Below, piece after piece: positions 15,630 through 21,459 of a stretch of DNA of 43,722 bases. The DNA comes from an uncultured Porphyromonadaceae bacterium (lineage in GTDB: Bacteria; Bacteroidota; Bacteroidia; Bacteroidales; Muribaculaceae). Made by a program: the position numbers and the translations under genes. The stretch lies in NCBI GenBank assembly GCA_937901905.1, contig CALDIF010000027.1, forward strand, positions 1 through 43,722. The letters are read 5' to 3'. Under the pieces are notes generated by a model. The model saw nothing but the letters and a program-made list of their open reading frames with translations, made no database searches and was not told where the DNA came from. Numbering within the stretch: the first letter of the stretch is position 1; each line of letters starts with the position of its first letter.

Positions 15630-16895
15630 ATGAAAATCTATCAAGCCAATGTTATTTACACACGGCAGAGCAATCGCTTTGAAATCGTCCCGCGCGGCTT
15701 TGTTGCCGTTGAAGACGGTAAGGTTGAAGGTGTGTACAACGAGTTGCCCGAGCATCTCAAGTCATGTCCCATTGAAGATTTGGGAAACCGATTGCTCATT
15801 CCGGCTATGAACGACATGCACGTGCATGCTCCGCAATATCGCAATCAAGGTATCGCAATGGACCTCGAGTTATTACCCTGGTTGCAAAACTACACTTTCC
15901 CCGAGGAACTCAAGTATGCCGACACCGCCTATGCCGAGCGTATGTACCGCCGTTTCGTGCGCGACTTGTGGCGTTTCGGCACAATGCGTGTCGTGGCATT
16001 TGCTTCGGTGCATCTCGACAGTACCCGCTTGTTGATGCGGCTGCTCGACCGTGCCGGAATGGCAGGTCGGGTAGGTAAGGTGAACATGAACCGTAATTGT
16101 CCCGAAGGATTGCAGGAAACTGTGGTTGATGCCAAGGCGGCTTGCGCCTCGCTTGTTGACGAGTTTGACCGTGACGACGCTCGTGTGCGCCCAATCGTCA
16201 CGCCACGTTTTATCCCATCGTGTACACCCGAACTGTTGGAAGCCTGTGGCGAGATGGCTCGTCGCTACAACTTGCCCGTACAGTCTCACCTATCCGAAAA
16301 TCACGGCGAGATCGAGTTGGTGAAACAACTTGAGCCGGAGAGCCGTTTCTATGGCGATGCTTACGACCGCTACGGTCTGTTCGGCACCACTCCAACCGTG
16401 ATGGCTCACTGTGTCTGGACCGACGGTGAGGAACTTGAATTACTCAAGAAGCGAGGCGTGATGGTGGCTCATTGCCCCACGTCAAACTTCAACGTGTCGT
16501 CGGGCTTGGCTCCGGTGCGGCGTTTCCTCGATGCCGGCATCGCTGTGGGACTCGGCTCCGACGTGAGCGCAGGGCACGACTTCAGCATTTTCCGTATGAT
16601 GGTGTACGCAATACAAGTGAGCAAGATGCACTACTGTCAAGACAAGTCGTGTGCCTTCCTCACGCTACCCGAGATTTTCTGGATTGCCACCAAGTCGGCC
16701 GGTAGTTTCTTCGGAAAGGTGGGCAGTTTCGAGCAGGGCTACGACTTCGATGCCCTCGTCATTGATGACTCGGAACTCAATTTCGACAATTATTCTCTGC
16801 CTCAACGACTCGAACGCTTTATTCACATCGGTGACGATCGTCAAATCGTCGCACGCTACTGTCAAGGTCGACTCGTTCCCGACCCGGGTTTGTGA
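15630..16895 (+). CDS. guaD: Guanine deaminase (amidohydrolase family)
   Basis: This cytoplasmic zinc enzyme converts guanine to xanthine and ammonia in purine salvage. The 421-residue protein shows the amidohydrolase metal site: His64 and His66 (DMHVHAPQY), His220 with Glu223 (QSHLSEN), His260 (MAHCVW) and Asp311 (GLGSDVSAGHD). The HAPQY sequence and the block LLPWLQNYTFPEE near 81-93 are specific to guanine deaminases within the superfamily. The start at 15630 gives the normal beta-sandwich N-terminus. It is a single-gene unit. Other aromatic-amidine deaminases remain possible but less likely. Confidence 0.88.
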   Translation: MKIYQANVIYTRQSNRFEIVPRGFVAVEDGKVEGVYNELPEHLKSCPIEDLGNRLLIPAMNDMHVHAPQYRNQGIAMDLELLPWLQNYTFPEELKYADTAYAERMYRRFVRDLWRFGTMRVVAFASVHLDSTRLLMRLLDRAGMAGRVGKVNMNRNCPEGLQETVVDAKAACASLVDEFDRDDARVRPIVTPRFIPSCTPELLEACGEMARRYNLPVQSHLSENHGEIELVKQLEPESRFYGDAYDRYGLFGTTPTVMAHCVWTDGEELELLKKRGVMVAHCPTSNFNVSSGLAPVRRFLDAGIAVGLGSDVSAGHDFSIFRMMVYAIQVSKMHYCQDKSCAFLTLPEIFWIATKSAGSFFGKVGSFEQGYDFDALVIDDSELNFDNYSLPQRLERFIHIGDDRQIVARYCQGRLVPDPGL

Positions 16896-16975
16896 GGCTT
16901 TGGCTCATCTGATTTATCAACCCTACTCTTCGCGCCTCATTGTTTTTAGAACATTATTTTGAATGTTTAATAAAA

Positions 16976-17188
16976 ATGAAAAAATTAATTTCGATGATGG
17001 CCGCCATGCTGGTGATGGCGGCTTGTACGTCCGGCAACGAGCGAGACAACCCGAACTTGAATGTGAACACCGACACGACCGACAAGCCCCAAGCGGTGCA
17101 AGGTCGCAAGAACTTCGGCTCGGAACACGCTTTAGTCACCACGCCTCAACCGTGTGTGATGAACCATCGCAAAAGGCACAAAAATTAG
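16976..17188 (+). CDS. Short lipoprotein at the prophage border, possibly truncated
   Basis: The 70-residue product starts with a lipoprotein signal (MKKLISMMAAMLVMAACTS) with lipidation expected at Cys17. The rest is low-complexity, Asn/Thr/Asp-rich, and ends in basic residues (MNHRKRHKN) that look unlike a natural C-terminus. A longer ORF start at 16940 is rejected because the ATG at 16976 gives the canonical signal. The stop lies inside a hairpin terminator at 17171-17219, and the phage integrase begins 132 bases later. It is either a small host lipoprotein or the 5' part of a longer gene cut by phage integration. Confidence 0.55.
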   Translation: MKKLISMMAAMLVMAACTSGNERDNPNLNVNTDTTDKPQAVQGRKNFGSEHALVTTPQPCVMNHRKRHKN

Positions 17189-17219
17189 CTGCTATCAGTT
17201 GGTTTTGTGCCTTTTTTTT
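17171..17219 (+). terminator. Strong terminator at host-prophage border
   Basis: AAAAGGCACAAAA at 17171-17183 pairs perfectly (13 bp) with 17203-17215, and a run of eight T ends at 17219. The 3' end of the lipoprotein ORF lies within the hairpin. Confidence 0.85.
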
Positions 17220-17320
17220 GTTTATCTCTTGGTAGTGTAGCTGCTTGCTCCCTGCACATTTTTCACCAAAGTCGAACAGAAAGACTGCAAATTGACTGCA
17301 GTGGCTGTCTTTGGTAAAAA

Positions 17321-18508
17321 ATGGCAAAAATTAAATTTTATCTTGACCTGCGCTCGGTTCGGGCTGATGGGGCTTCGCCCTTGAAGATAAACATCAGCCA
17401 CCGCCGCAAGACCGCCCTCGTCAGTACGGGCGTGTTCCTTCTGCCCTCGCAGTGGGATGATGGCTCTCGGTGTGTTATGCTGCATCCTCGCCGAGCCGCA
17501 ATCTCTAATCACCTGAACCACTTGTATTGCGATGTGGAGGAGGTTGTCCTCGGTCTGATGCGCTCGGGTGAGTTGGACGCTTTAACGGCGACAGAAGTGA
17601 AGCAGCGTGTCCTTGCCCGGCTTCGTCCGGGTTTTGATGCGCAGGAGGACGAGGTTGTGTACTTGGCTCAATGGTTCGAGCGGTTTGCCCTGTCCCGTCC
17701 GAAGGCTCGCACTCGGGAGATCTATGCCAGTACCCTGTCCCGGCTTCGTGCGTTTTGCTCGAACTTCGATAGGTTGCGGTTTGAGGATGTCGACCGGGTT
17801 TGGCTCGAGCGGTTTGATAAATGGTTGGAGCAGTTTGCTCCCTCTCGCAATGCTCGCAATATTCACCTGCGCAACATTCGGGCGGTCTTCAATGACGCAA
17901 TCGATGAGGGTGTCACCTCGCTATATCCCTTTCGCAAATTCAAAATTAAAGGCGTGCCCACGCCGAAGCGTGCGCTCTCGGTGGAGCAGCTTCGGCAGTT
18001 GCTCTCGCACCCTGTGTCGCCGTCCCAACAAAAATACATCGATGCCTTTAAACTCATCTTCATGCTGATTGGGATTAATGTTGTGGATTTGGTTCACCTC
18101 CGGGAGGTGGTTGCCGGACGTGTCGAGTACTACCGGGCAAAGACGCAGCGGCTCTATTCGGTGAAAGTCGAGCCGGAAGCACTCGAGCTCATAGAGCGGT
18201 ATCGTGGCTCGGGCTGGCTTATTGGCGTGCTCGACCGCTATGCCGATTATCGGGACTACTCGAAGCGTTTGAACATGAACCTCCATGAAATCGGGGCGGC
18301 TTGTGGCGTGCCTCAGCTGACCACCTATTGGGCGCGACACTCATGGGCGACCATTGCTGCCTCGCTCGACATTCCGAAGGAAACCATCGCCGCTGCTCTT
18401 GGTCATGGTGGTAACTCCGTCACCGACATCTACATCGACTTTGATCGGCGCAAGGTGGACGATGCGAACCGCCGAGTGCTCGATTGGGTCTTATATGGGA
18501 AGCAGTGA
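17321..18508 (+). CDS. Tyrosine recombinase (phage integrase)
   Basis: The 395-residue integrase would insert and excise the prophage. It has an N-terminal arm-binding domain (1-95), a SAM-like core-binding domain (about 105-205) and a catalytic domain. Catalytic residues visible are Lys274, Arg339 with His340 (YWARHSWAT), His362 (LGHGG) and nucleophile Tyr371 (TDIYIDF). The first arginine of the usual box I is replaced by Asn253 (LIGINVVDL), and the first His of box II by Tyr. Arg272 sits two residues before Lys274, as in IntDOT of CTnDOT, where an arginine at that place substitutes for the missing one. This is typical of Bacteroidales recombinases. It is the only long plus-strand gene at the left end of the prophage. 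Confidence 0.93.
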   Translation: MAKIKFYLDLRSVRADGASPLKINISHRRKTALVSTGVFLLPSQWDDGSRCVMLHPRRAAISNHLNHLYCDVEEVVLGLMRSGELDALTATEVKQRVLARLRPGFDAQEDEVVYLAQWFERFALSRPKARTREIYASTLSRLRAFCSNFDRLRFEDVDRVWLERFDKWLEQFAPSRNARNIHLRNIRAVFNDAIDEGVTSLYPFRKFKIKGVPTPKRALSVEQLRQLLSHPVSPSQQKYIDAFKLIFMLIGINVVDLVHLREVVAGRVEYYRAKTQRLYSVKVEPEALELIERYRGSGWLIGVLDRYADYRDYSKRLNMNLHEIGAACGVPQLTTYWARHSWATIAASLDIPKETIAAALGHGGNSVTDIYIDFDRRKVDDANRRVLDWVLYGKQ

Positions 18509-18536
18509 GTTATTTTAGGCGAAAATCGCACACGGC

Positions 18537-18596
18537 GGCGTTTTGCTTCTCGGGTGTCCTGTTGTGCCACCTTGCAAGCAAAACGCCACAAGGGCG
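18537..18596. repeat. 12-bp inverted repeat and 19-bp duplicate after the integrase
   Basis: GGCGTTTTGCTT at 18537-18548 pairs perfectly with 18576-18587. The 19 bases at 18578-18596 (GCAAAACGCCACAAGGGCG) recur exactly at 19258-19276 inside the two-TM lysis-region gene. This may be a folded RNA, a recombination-related site, or a small duplication. Confidence 0.55.
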
Positions 18597-18620
18597 TTAT
18601 TTGGCTTTACAAAAAAATTG

Positions 18621-18655
18621 CCCGGCAGGTGGTTCAATCCCTGCCGGGGCTTTAA
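18621..18655 (+). terminator. GC-rich hairpin downstream of integrase
   Basis: CCCGGCAGG at 18621-18629 pairs with CCTGCCGGG at 18640-18648 around a 10-nt loop (TGGTTCAATC), followed by GCTTTAAT. It resembles a weak terminator. The loop also looks like a tRNA T-loop, but no tRNA can be built here. Confidence 0.45.
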
Positions 18656-18730
18656 TGGGTTTCAGGTTCATCAGACCTAAAAACCACAACAACACCGCAA
18701 AGGTACGGCTTTTTCTCGAACCGACAATAA

Positions 18731-18772
18731 AAAACCGCCGTTTTTTGCGGCGGTCTTTTGCGGCGGTCTTTT
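18731..18772. terminator. Bidirectional terminator with tandem duplication
   Basis: ACCGCCG at 18734-18740 pairs with CGGCGGT at 18748-18754. Both flanks are T-rich in the direction of transcription, so it can end the integrase transcript (+) and the 18784-19011 transcript (-). The 13-mer GCGGCGGTCTTTT occurs twice in tandem at 18747-18759 and 18760-18772. Confidence 0.75.
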
Positions 18773-18783
18773 ACTGGAAGTTG

Positions 18784-19011
18784 TTAGTTGATGCGGTAGT
18801 CTATTTTCAGCGTGGCAAGTCTGCGCTGAATGTATTCGATGGAGCGGGTCAAGTCATCAAATACCATGTCGATTTCGCTTTGTTGCGCATCACCTGATTG
18901 CTCGAGGTCATCTAAAAAGCGCACCGCTGAGTTAATGCGTTCTGTTGCTTGGAGAACCATGCGGAGGGTTCTGTTGTGGTTGTTGGTGGTTTCCATTGTT
19001 GTTGCCTTCAT
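18784..19011 (-). CDS. Small phage protein, 75 aa
   Basis: I do not recognise a family. The product is predicted to be fully helical, with heptad-like spacing (ERINSAVRFLDDLE, IDMVFDDLTRSIEYIQRRL), so a small dimeric coiled-coil protein is likely. It has its own good promoter (19073-19103) and a bidirectional terminator, so it is a one-gene unit between integrase and lysis genes. This location is typical of regulators or lysogenic accessory genes, but no DNA-binding motif is visible. An alternative start is the ATG at 18996. Confidence 0.65.
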   Translation of the reverse strand: MKATTMETTNNHNRTLRMVLQATERINSAVRFLDDLEQSGDAQQSEIDMVFDDLTRSIEYIQRRLATLKIDYRIN

Positions 19012-19072
19012 TGTCTTGGTGCCGGTGTTTAGGCTGTCGGCGGCAGTGTTGTTGTGGTTTCTTAATCTGTTG

Positions 19073-19103
19073 CAAATTTAACACCATTCTTTGGAACACA
19101 CAA
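19073..19103 (-). promoter_or_regulatory. Promoter for the 75-aa phage gene
   Basis: The minus strand has TAAATTTG at 19080-19073 and TTG at 19103-19101, spaced by 20 bp, about 60 bases before the start. Confidence 0.7.
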
Positions 19104-19174
19104 GCGTTATTTTAAAATAAACCACAAAATATCAAGTATTTAGACTTATTTAGCATTTCGCCTCTTGACTTTGT

Positions 19175-19209
19175 AAAAGCCGAGGCTCGGGACGCTGCCT
19201 GAACCTCGG
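19175..19209 (-). terminator. Terminator at the end of the phage late operon
   Basis: On the minus strand CCGAGG (19209-19204) pairs with CCTCGG (19185-19180), followed by CTTTTAC. It lies just beyond the last lysis-region gene and would end the 24-kb late transcript. Confidence 0.6.
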
Positions 19210-19218
19210 ATCTCGGTG

Positions 19219-19710
19219 TCACTTAAATTTGCGGTAGAGCCTGAAAGCCTCCCAGCCGCAAAACGCCACAAGGGCGAGCAGGAACAGCCTGCCCAGCCAC
19301 ACGCTTATCCTGTCGATGACGTTGGGGGGCTTCGTCACCTCCTTCGTCACCTCGATGGGAACTTCCACCACCTGTGTATCGTGGACGCTGATGGTGTCGT
19401 GGATCGTGTCAGTTACGAGCCAGCGGTTGATGTTGGTTACGTTGGTTACGCTGCGCTCGATGAGGGTGTCGCCTCGCTGGATGATTATCACGCTGTCGCT
19501 TCGTAGGATCGTGTCCCGGACAATGTCGAGGCGGTGCTCCACGGCTGTCTGTGTCACGACCTTCGGCACTTCAACGACTTGCACCTTTTCCTGTGTCCTG
19601 CAGCTGCATAGGTTTATCAAGAGGCATGCCAGCATCGCCAAAAAAAAGCCCAAAACTAAAGGGGCGCATCCTCTGAAGGTGTCGCTTATGAGTTGGCGGT
19701 GGCTGCTCAT
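19219..19710 (-). CDS. Two-TM phage membrane protein in lysis module (possible spanin-like)
   Basis: The 163-residue protein has a hydrophobic helix at about 15-35 (APLVLGFFLAMLACLLINL), followed by CSC. A long Thr/Val-rich periplasmic segment with repeated QVVEVP-type strands comes next, then a second membrane helix near 142-155 (LFLLALVAFCGWEAF). It overlaps the amidase gene by 4 bases and is the last gene of the lysis module. Position and topology suggest a spanin or other envelope-disrupting protein, but no family motif proves it. A 19-bp stretch of its 3' end is repeated at 18578-18596. Confidence 0.65.
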   Translation of the reverse strand: MSSHRQLISDTFRGCAPLVLGFFLAMLACLLINLCSCRTQEKVQVVEVPKVVTQTAVEHRLDIVRDTILRSDSVIIIQRGDTLIERSVTNVTNINRWLVTDTIHDTISVHDTQVVEVPIEVTKEVTKPPNVIDRISVWLGRLFLLALVAFCGWEAFRLYRKFK

Positions 19711-20300
19711 TGCTTTGCGCTGTTAATGTGGCTGATGATACCTTCCACGTGCAGCTCGACAATCTTGCGCTTGCCTTCCTCGCTCTTGAGAATTGCGAGG
19801 TCTTCCCGGTTGTCGTAGAACAGGTTCTCTGTTAGCACTGCCGGGCAGTTCGTCCGGGCGATAATTGTAAAATTTGCCTCCCAATAGCGGCACGCAGGGA
19901 CGGAGCGGTTGCCCTTGAAGCCTCGTCTTTCGGCTTCGGCGTAGAGTGCCTGTGCGAGTTTCTTGCTTGCTGCGCTGCTCTGCTTGGCTACGAAAACCGA
20001 GAAGCCTCTGGCGTTTCTCCAATCGCCATTACCGGCGGCGTTGGCGTGAATACTCACGAGCAGGACGTTCTGCTTGCCGAGCTTGTTGCACCATGCATTG
20101 ACTCGCTTGCACCGCTCCTGGAGCGGCACGTCTTCGATGTCTTCGGTGACGATGCGCTCGGCATCGTAGTCTCGCCTGCGCAATTCCTCCACTACGGGGA
20201 TTGCGATTTCCCGGTTGAATTTCCACTCGTAGAAGCTGTTGTCGGGCGAGCGTTTGCCCGGGGTCTTCTGAGCGTGTCCGTTGTCGATTAAAATCTTCAT
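19707..20300 (-). CDS. Phage endolysin, N-acetylmuramoyl-L-alanine amidase (Amidase_3)
   Basis: The enzyme cuts the amide bond between MurNAc and the stem peptide to release progeny phage. The 197-residue single domain has the Amidase_3 zinc site: His9 (IDNGHA), Glu25 (YEWKFNR) and His85 (VSIHANAAG). The catalytic Glu158 (VLTENLF) is also present. There is no signal peptide, so export depends on the holin encoded just upstream (4-base overlap). No wall-binding domain is present, which is usual for phages of Gram-negative hosts. Confidence 0.92.
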   Translation of the reverse strand: MKILIDNGHAQKTPGKRSPDNSFYEWKFNREIAIPVVEELRRRDYDAERIVTEDIEDVPLQERCKRVNAWCNKLGKQNVLLVSIHANAAGNGDWRNARGFSVFVAKQSSAASKKLAQALYAEAERRGFKGNRSVPACRYWEANFTIIARTNCPAVLTENLFYDNREDLAILKSEEGKRKIVELHVEGIISHINSAKQ

Positions 20301-20806
20301 TTTGATTTGCCTCCTTTCTTCTTTTTTTTGCTGGTTTTTGACTTGGGTACTGTGAGGTATTTCGCCACCTCGGCGGCTATTTCCTCGGGGCTTCGGTGGC
20401 TTCGGGCGATAGCTTCGGCGAGGTGTGCGATGTCGCTCGCGTCCTTCTTGGTTTTGTGTTCCGCTTTTTCGAGAATGCTTTTAACCTCCACAAGGCAGAT
20501 GCCCAATGCTCCGAGGGTGGTGAACACCGGGAACACCGGCAGTCCGCTGCCGTGGAAACGCTGGAGGTAGAGCACTGCGAACATCTGCACGCCATCGGTG
20601 ATGGTAAGTGCGATGAGGGCGTTGTAGTATTGGGAGATTTTCTCGATCGTGCGCTTGTAGCCGAGGCTGGTTCTCACCTCGCCTCGTTTATTTGCCTTCC
20701 TCACGCCTGCCCAAAGGTCGGCGAGAATGAGGCAAAAAACGGCGAGGTAGGCGATGGCTACGAAGACGCCCAAAAAGCCGAGTTTGTTGCTGATGAATTC
20801 TTGCAT
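20297..20806 (-). CDS. Phage holin family protein
   Basis: The 169-residue protein has three hydrophobic helices: about 8-30 (LGFLGVFVAIAYLAVFCLILADLWAG), 65-82 and 90-108. A charged C-terminus ending in a lysine-rich tail (SKTSKKKKKGGKSK) follows. The pattern LADLWAGVRKANKRGE fits the phage_holin_4 group (toxin-secretion/phage lysis holins). It would form the inner-membrane hole that releases the amidase encoded immediately downstream. Confidence 0.85.
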   Translation of the reverse strand: MQEFISNKLGFLGVFVAIAYLAVFCLILADLWAGVRKANKRGEVRTSLGYKRTIEKISQYYNALIALTITDGVQMFAVLYLQRFHGSGLPVFPVFTTLGALGICLVEVKSILEKAEHKTKKDASDIAHLAEAIARSHRSPEEIAAEVAKYLTVPKSKTSKKKKKGGKSK

Positions 20807-20818
20807 GTTGGATTGTTG

Positions 20819-21196
20819 TTAGCGTTCCTCGATGAGGTTGTTGTCACGGGCGTACTGCAGGAGCTGCTTGGCGATGGTCTTCGCCTCTGCTCTCCATTGC
20901 TGCATCTGCCCGAATTCCTCGCTCGCCTCGGGGTCGCTCGGGTCAAGCAGGTAATTGTTGACCACCGCCTGCATTCGGTCGCTTGGGTAGTAAAGCGTGA
21001 CCAGCCTGTCGACCAGCAGTGCGTAGTTCCAGCTCGCCGGCGGCAATGTGATCTCGAGCCACCGCCACGTGGTTTCGTCTTCAAGGCTTGGCTCGACCAG
21101 CACGTTGATGGTTGCTACGGGCTGTCCGAGAATTCTTGCTACCATGACGGGCGCAGGCTTTTCCTCGCCCGAGTTCCATGTTCCTGAGCTCTGCAT
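20819..21196 (-). CDS. Hypothetical phage protein, 125 aa
   Basis: I do not recognise a family. The N-terminal half is beta-like (PVMVARILGQPVATINVLVEP) and the C-terminal half helical with a Glu/Gln-rich stretch (EASEEFGQMQQWRAEAKTIAKQLL). It sits between the receptor-binding protein with its retroelement remnant and the holin. Its size recalls DGR accessory proteins (Avd), but it lacks their all-helical make-up, so I do not call it that. A tail-fibre chaperone is an alternative. Its start lies at the tail of the reverse-transcriptase-like fragment. Confidence 0.65.
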   Translation of the reverse strand: MQSSGTWNSGEEKPAPVMVARILGQPVATINVLVEPSLEDETTWRWLEITLPPASWNYALLVDRLVTLYYPSDRMQAVVNNYLLDPSDPEASEEFGQMQQWRAEAKTIAKQLLQYARDNNLIEER

Positions 21197-21206
21197 ATTC
21201 GTTCCG

Positions 21207-21395
21207 TGTTAGAATTGTTGTTAATCTGAATTTGTGCTTCGGTTTGACCACAAGGAAGTTCCTTGTTATGTAGCAGCATCCCCAAAAGTTGGGCTTGTTT
21301 TTGAATGCTCGCCTTCTTATGCCGTAGCTCGCTGTGTGGCATAAAAAGCCCATGTAGCTGTTGATGGATGCCTGTGATGGTTTTATCTCTGAATT
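21207..21395 (-). pseudogene. Remnant resembling C-terminus of a DGR reverse transcriptase
   Basis: An open frame here reads EIKPSQASINSYMGFLCHTASYGIRRRAF when split as SEIKPSQ / ASINSYMGFL / CHTASYGIRRRAF, then FWGCCYITRNFL and KPKHKFRL. DGR reverse transcriptases end with a block of the form SxNSYLGxxRHxxSYxIRRK followed by an aromatic-rich strand and a basic tail. The match here is close in order and spacing. The seven catalytic blocks, including YxDD, are absent. It lies between the stop of the lectin-fold tail gene and the next gene, exactly where a DGR reverse transcriptase would be. I conclude the gene has lost all but its 3' end. Identification is by memory of the family pattern. Confidence 0.55.
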
Positions 21396-21430
21396 GTCTT
21401 TTTGTTCGTGTCGTTCCTTTTGCTTCGGGC

Positions 21431-21450
21431 GGCGGTGGGAAACCACCGCC
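21431..21450. other. DGR-like hairpin after the variable region (8-bp stem, 4-nt loop)
   Basis: GGCGGTGG at 21431-21438 pairs perfectly with CCACCGCC at 21443-21450 around the loop GAAA (plus strand). It begins 9 bases after the stop codon of the tail protein. In the Bordetella phage DGR a hairpin of 8 bp with a GRNA-type 4-nt loop lies just behind the variable repeat and promotes homing. There is no T-run, so a terminator is less likely. Confidence 0.6.
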
Positions 21451-21459
21451 TTACAAATT

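Noticed and set aside
18621..18648. tRNA gene suggested by GGTTCAATCCC
   Set aside because: The stem closes a 10-nt loop and no acceptor, D or anticodon arm can be drawn around it; it is better explained as a hairpin or weak terminator.
18998..19008. GTTGTTG-rich stretch as a possible DGR template repeat
   Set aside because: A template should resemble the variable region around the AAC codons; this stretch is just the start of the 75-residue gene and shares no flanking identity. No template was found elsewhere in the window by eye.
21081..21446. Full 121-residue ORF as a functional gene
   Set aside because: Its start lies inside the hairpin and its end is antisense-like shadow of the 125-residue gene in another frame. 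Only the middle part resembles a reverse-transcriptase end, so it is listed as a remnant.
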